Assembly: GCA_034408875.1 (NCBI GenBank)
Contig: JAWXCJ010000077.1
Coordinates: 1-7,518 of the forward strand
DNA length: 7,518 nt
Direction of reading: 5' to 3'
Source: JANNHK01 sp034408875
Lineage (GTDB): Bacteria; Actinomycetota; Acidimicrobiia; IMCC26256; PALSA-610
The notes below the pieces were generated by a model. That model did not search any database. It was not told where the DNA came from and saw only the letters and a list, made by a program, of their open reading frames with translations. The translations under genes and the position numbers were made by a program. Shown here piece after piece: positions 5,039 through 7,518 of the stretch (the first letter of the stretch is position 1; every line of letters starts with the position of its first letter).

Positions 5039-6345
5039 ACACGACGGAGTTGCTCGAATCAGTTCTCGAGGCGGCGCGGCCGCGCGCCCTCGGGCAGGTC
5101 GGGCGCGTGCTGGGCATGAACGTCGAGGTCGTCGGCCTGCACCTGCCGATCGGCAGCGCCGTCGCGGTCGCGACCGACGAAGGCCCCGTCTACGCCGAAG
5201 TCGTGTCAGTCGACGATGACCGGCTCGTCTGCCTGCCGCTCGGCGACCTGCGGGGCGTGCGCGCCGGCGACCGCGCGGTCGCATCGGAAGGCGCGACCGC
5301 CATCTCCGTCGGCGCCGAACTGCTCGGCCGCGTCCTCGACGGGCTCGGCAACCCGATCGACGGTGGGCCGAGTATCCGCCATCTTCCCCGCGTGCTCGTC
5401 GACCAGCACGCGCCGCACCCGCTGCACCGCCGGCGCATCGCCGAACAGCTTCCGCTCGGCGTGCGCGCGCTCGACACGCTGATGCCGTGCGGCCGGGGCC
5501 AGCGCATGGGCATCTTCGCCGGTTCCGGAGTGGGCAAGTCGAGCTTGCTGTCGATGATCACGCGCGGCACCGAAGCTCCGGTCGTCGTCCTCGCCCTGAT
5601 CGGCGAACGCGGTCGCGAAGTGCGCGAGTTCATCGAGAACGACCTTGGGCCCGAAGGTCTCGCTCGGTCGGTCGTCGTCGTGTCCACCTCGGACACCCCC
5701 GCACTCGTGCGCCTGCGCGCCGCGTTCACGGCGACACGCATCGCCGAATGGTTTCGTGACCAGGGACTCGACGTGCTGCTGTTGATGGACAGCCTCACCC
5801 GGTTCTCGATGGCGCAACGCGAAGTCGGCCTCTCGGCCGGTGAACCGCCCGCAACCCGCGGCTATCCGCCGTCGGTGTTCGCGCTCATGCCGCGTCTGCT
5901 CGAACGGGCCGGCGCGTCCGACACCGGATCGATCACCGGCCTCTACACCGTTCTCATCGAGGGCGACGACCTCATGGACCCGATCGGCGACGCAGCCCGA
6001 TCGATTCTCGACGGCCACATCGTGCTCGACCGCTCGCTCGCGACGGCCGGGCATTTTCCCAGCATCGACGTCCTCGAGTCGATCTCGCGAGTCACACCTT
6101 CGATCACCACCAAAGACCAGCGTGCGGCGTCGACCGAGATGCGCCGGTTGATGGCCGCGTACCGCGACGCGAAAGACCTCATCGAAATCGGCGCCTACGT
6201 GGCGGGAACGAACCCGCTCGTCGACCGCGCCATCGTTCTTCGAGAAGCAATGGACGGCTTCCTCCGCCAAGACCTGTACGAGACCACCTCCGCATCGGAT
6301 GCATGGGGCGACCTCGTCAACCTTGTCGGAGGAGGCGTCAGTTGA
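5035..6345 (+). CDS. fliI: Flagellum-specific ATPase FliI
   Basis: FliI is the F1-beta-like hexameric ATPase of the flagellar type III export apparatus; it hydrolyses ATP at the membrane to help release export substrates from chaperones. The 436-residue product is near the usual length. It has the N-terminal beta-barrel domain (about 17-95, including the LGDLRGVRAGDRAV region), GRVLDGLGNPIDG (98-110), the Walker A loop AGSGVGKS (162-169), LIGERGREVREFI (188-200) with the catalytic Glu, Walker B LLLMDSLTRFSMAQRE (248-263), GEPPATRGYPPSVF (269-282), and the AGHFPSIDVLESISRV block (338-353), which matches the FliI/YscN form rather than F1 alpha or beta. The start is set by GGAGGT at 5020-5025. 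It is separated from fliH by 76 nt, the only internal gap of the operon, and its TGA overlaps the fliJ TTG start. Confidence 0.98.
   Translation: MNTTELLESVLEAARPRALGQVGRVLGMNVEVVGLHLPIGSAVAVATDEGPVYAEVVSVDDDRLVCLPLGDLRGVRAGDRAVASEGATAISVGAELLGRVLDGLGNPIDGGPSIRHLPRVLVDQHAPHPLHRRRIAEQLPLGVRALDTLMPCGRGQRMGIFAGSGVGKSSLLSMITRGTEAPVVVLALIGERGREVREFIENDLGPEGLARSVVVVSTSDTPALVRLRAAFTATRIAEWFRDQGLDVLLLMDSLTRFSMAQREVGLSAGEPPATRGYPPSVFALMPRLLERAGASDTGSITGLYTVLIEGDDLMDPIGDAARSILDGHIVLDRSLATAGHFPSIDVLESISRVTPSITTKDQRAASTEMRRLMAAYRDAKDLIEIGAYVAGTNPLVDRAIVLREAMDGFLRQDLYETTSASDAWGDLVNLVGGGVS
6328..6335 (+). promoter_or_regulatory. Shine-Dalgarno that fixes the fliJ TTG start
   Basis: GGAGGAGG inside the fliI 3' end lies 6 nt before TTG at 6342. 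It decides the fliJ start in favour of TTG over an upstream in-frame ATG at 6303, which would add 13 Arg-rich residues unlike FliJ. Confidence 0.8.
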
Positions 6346-6785
6346 AGAAATTCCGTTTCCGACTGGACTCGGTTCTCCGCGTACGCAACATCGAAGAGGA
6401 GCGAGCCCGAGGCCGCTTGATGGAGGCGAACGCGGTGGCGCGCCACACGGCGACCGCCGTCGAGAACCGCCTCGCGGCCTACCTCACCGAGCCGCGCCCC
6501 GAAGCACTCATGACGCTCGCCGAGTTCGAGAAGGCACGGTTCATGCTCGAAGCCGCGGCGACGAGTGTCGAAGCGGCGCGCCTCTCGCACCGCGAAGCAC
6601 TCGATGTCGTCGACCAGTGCCGGGTCGAGTGGCTCGAAGCCAAGCAACGCGTGTCCGCGCTCGAACGGCTCGAAGTTCGCAAGCGCGAGGAGCACATGAT
6701 CGACCTCCGACGCGCCGAAGACCGTCTCATCGACGACCTCGTCGTTGCCCGCCATCGCCTCCGCCACCAGGGAGTAACTCGTTGA
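6342..6785 (+). CDS. fliJ: Flagellar export protein FliJ
   Basis: FliJ is the small coiled-coil protein that sits in the centre of the FliI hexamer, like the gamma subunit of F1, and escorts empty export chaperones. With the TTG start at 6342 the product is 147 residues, the typical length. It begins with the family signature KKFRFRLDSVLRVRNIEEE (2-20) and is then almost entirely helical, with heptad-like Leu/Ala and charged residues through about 15-45 and 60-140, split by a short Pro-containing turn near 49-53. The C-terminus is basic. The TTG overlaps the fliI stop (TTGA) and has a strong GGAGGAGG upstream. Its own TGA overlaps the next TTG start in the same way. Sequence identity in FliJ is generally low, but N-terminus, length and position agree. 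Confidence 0.93.
   Translation: MKKFRFRLDSVLRVRNIEEERARGRLMEANAVARHTATAVENRLAAYLTEPRPEALMTLAEFEKARFMLEAAATSVEAARLSHREALDVVDQCRVEWLEAKQRVSALERLEVRKREEHMIDLRRAEDRLIDDLVVARHRLRHQGVTR
6770..6774 (+). promoter_or_regulatory. Shine-Dalgarno for the fliK TTG start
   Basis: GGGAG, inside the end of fliJ, lies 7 nt before TTG at 6782. It supports that codon as the fliK start; the first in-frame ATG is 12 codons further on, at 6818. Confidence 0.65.
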
Positions 6786-7518
6786 ACATCGCTGCTGTCC
6801 CGCCCGCGGCGCCCGACATGACGCGCGCGGCCGAGCCGAACGGCACCGCGGTCCCGGGTTTCGACGCGCTCCTCGAAGGCGCCAAGGCCGAACGCCGACC
6901 CGAGAAGCCCGCCAAGCGGCCCGGCGGCGCCAAAGACGACGACACCGCAGGCGCCGAGGCGTCCGAGCCGGTCGTCGAGCTTTCGGAGGCCGAGGCCGTC
7001 GAACGTGACGCCAACGCGCCGACGCCGCTCGACAACCAGGTCGAGGCGCTGTTGAACGCGGTGGCCGGCGGCTTCGTTCCGGCAGCGGTGTTGCCCCTCG
7101 TGCCGCCCGAACCGGAGATCCCGCTGTTCGTCCCCCCGGGCGACGACGGCGACACCGAGATCGTCGTCGAGACAGTCGTCGCAACCGACGGCACCGGCGC
7201 AGTGCCGGTCGTCGCCGCGGCACTCGCACCGGTTGTGGACACCGCCCGGCTCGAGCTGCCCGTTTCGGAACCAACCGACGACCGAGCGCCGATCGTGGAG
7301 GCTGACGCGCCGGCCGCCGGCGCGGACGTCGTTCCGGAACTCGTGCTCGAGGCGGCGGCCCCGCCGCCGCCTGAGCGAGACGGCGCGCCGGTGGAGACGC
7401 GCGAGGCGCCCGCCGAAGCGCTCCACCTCCACCTCGACCTCGACCTCGACCTCGACCTCGCACCGATCGCACCGATCGCACCGATCGCACCGATCGCACC
7501 GATCGAACCGATTGCTTC
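6782..7518 (+). CDS. fliK: Probable flagellar hook-length control protein FliK, N-terminal part (runs off right edge)
   Basis: The frame stays open from the TTG at 6782 (TTGA overlap with the fliJ stop, GGGAG 7 nt upstream) to the window edge, giving 245 codons. FliK is exported during hook assembly; its N-terminal region acts as a molecular ruler and its C-terminal domain switches the export gate to late substrates. What is visible is a low-complexity, probably disordered polypeptide rich in Ala, Pro, Glu, Asp and Val, with no signal peptide or membrane helix, as expected for the FliK ruler half. Near the end it runs through an alternating Leu-His/Leu-Asp tract and then Ala-Pro-Ile repeats. 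The diagnostic C-terminal domain lies outside the window, so identity rests on position after fliJ and composition. Another exported or Pro-rich flagellar protein cannot be excluded. Confidence 0.75.
   Translation, partial: MNIAAVPPAAPDMTRAAEPNGTAVPGFDALLEGAKAERRPEKPAKRPGGAKDDDTAGAEASEPVVELSEAEAVERDANAPTPLDNQVEALLNAVAGGFVPAAVLPLVPPEPEIPLFVPPGDDGDTEIVVETVVATDGTGAVPVVAAALAPVVDTARLELPVSEPTDDRAPIVEADAPAAGADVVPELVLEAAAPPPPERDGAPVETREAPAEALHLHLDLDLDLDLAPIAPIAPIAPIAPIEPIA
7421..7459 (+). repeat. Hexanucleotide tandem repeat in fliK
   Basis: Two CTCCAC units, four CTCGAC units and a final CTC follow one another in the fliK frame, encoding LHLHLDLDLDLDL. Each unit is two codons, so changes in copy number keep the frame. 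The tract directly abuts the 9-bp repeat. Confidence 0.95.
7460..7513 (+). repeat. Nine-base tandem repeat in fliK
   Basis: GCACCGATC occurs five times without change (7460-7504), followed by the variant GAACCGATT (7505-7513) and the start of a possible further unit at the window edge. In frame it encodes five Ala-Pro-Ile units and then Glu-Pro-Ile. Identity at third codon positions across the five copies points to recent expansion rather than protein-level selection alone. Confidence 0.97.

Noticed and set aside
5206..6270. 354-codon minus-strand open frame opposite fliI
   Set aside because: Same antisense GC artefact; fliI on the + strand has all ATPase motifs.
6303..6341. Upstream ATG as the fliJ start
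   Set aside because: It would add 13 residues with an Arg-rich run inside fliI coding sequence; TTG at 6342 has GGAGGAGG 6 nt upstream and gives the standard FliJ N-terminus.
6195..7499. 434-codon minus-strand open frame starting with a repetitive Arg-Ser-Val N-terminus
   Set aside because: The repetitive N-terminus is simply the complement of the fliK 9-bp repeat, and the rest is an Arg/Pro-rich shadow of fliK, fliJ and the end of fliI.
7421..7513. Repeat arrays considered as CRISPR
   Set aside because: Units are 6 and 9 bp with no spacers, and they sit in frame within a coding sequence.

Overview
The window is a high-GC stretch, about two-thirds G+C by eye, that holds the front part of a flagellar basal-body and export operon. 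The gene order is flgB, flgC, fliE, fliF, fliG, fliH, fliI, fliJ, fliK, all on the + strand. GC-rich coding, GTG and TTG starts and this gene order suggest a motile actinomycete (Actinomycetota). An Acidimicrobiia-like lineage is a guess from overall style and cannot be proven from this window.

Layout. Positions 1-466 carry, on the - strand, the first 155 codons of an OafA/YrhL-type membrane acyltransferase that runs off the left edge. Positions 467-622 are a divergent intergenic region. It holds a good sigma-28-like promoter pointing at flgB, a pair of direct repeats just upstream of its -35 element, and a GC hairpin in the predicted leader. From 623 to the right edge the flagellar genes are packed almost without gaps: 1-nt stop/start overlaps at flgB-flgC and fliE-fliF, 2- and 3-nt gaps at flgC-fliE and fliF-fliG, a 17-23 nt overlap at fliG-fliH, and TTGA overlaps at fliI-fliJ and fliJ-fliK. 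The only real gap inside the operon is the 76 nt between fliH and fliI.

How the genes work together. FliF forms the MS ring in the membrane and FliG, the rotor/switch protein, sits on its C-terminal tail. FliE, FlgB and FlgC build the MS-ring/rod junction and the proximal rod. FliH, FliI and FliJ form the soluble ATPase complex that feeds the flagellar type III export gate. FliK is the exported hook-length ruler; only its first 245 codons are in the window.

The protein content is a conventional flagellar operon, and I see no wholly new system. The parts that deserve a second look are: (1) two adjacent in-frame tandem repeats in the ruler region of fliK; (2) the fliH-fliI gap, where a long inverted repeat overlaps the fliI ribosome binding site and ends at its start codon, and where a 27-codon ORF with its own Shine-Dalgarno-like sequence bridges the two genes through ATGA overlaps at both ends; and (3) a bipartite GC-rich motif shared between that gap and the flgB leader.
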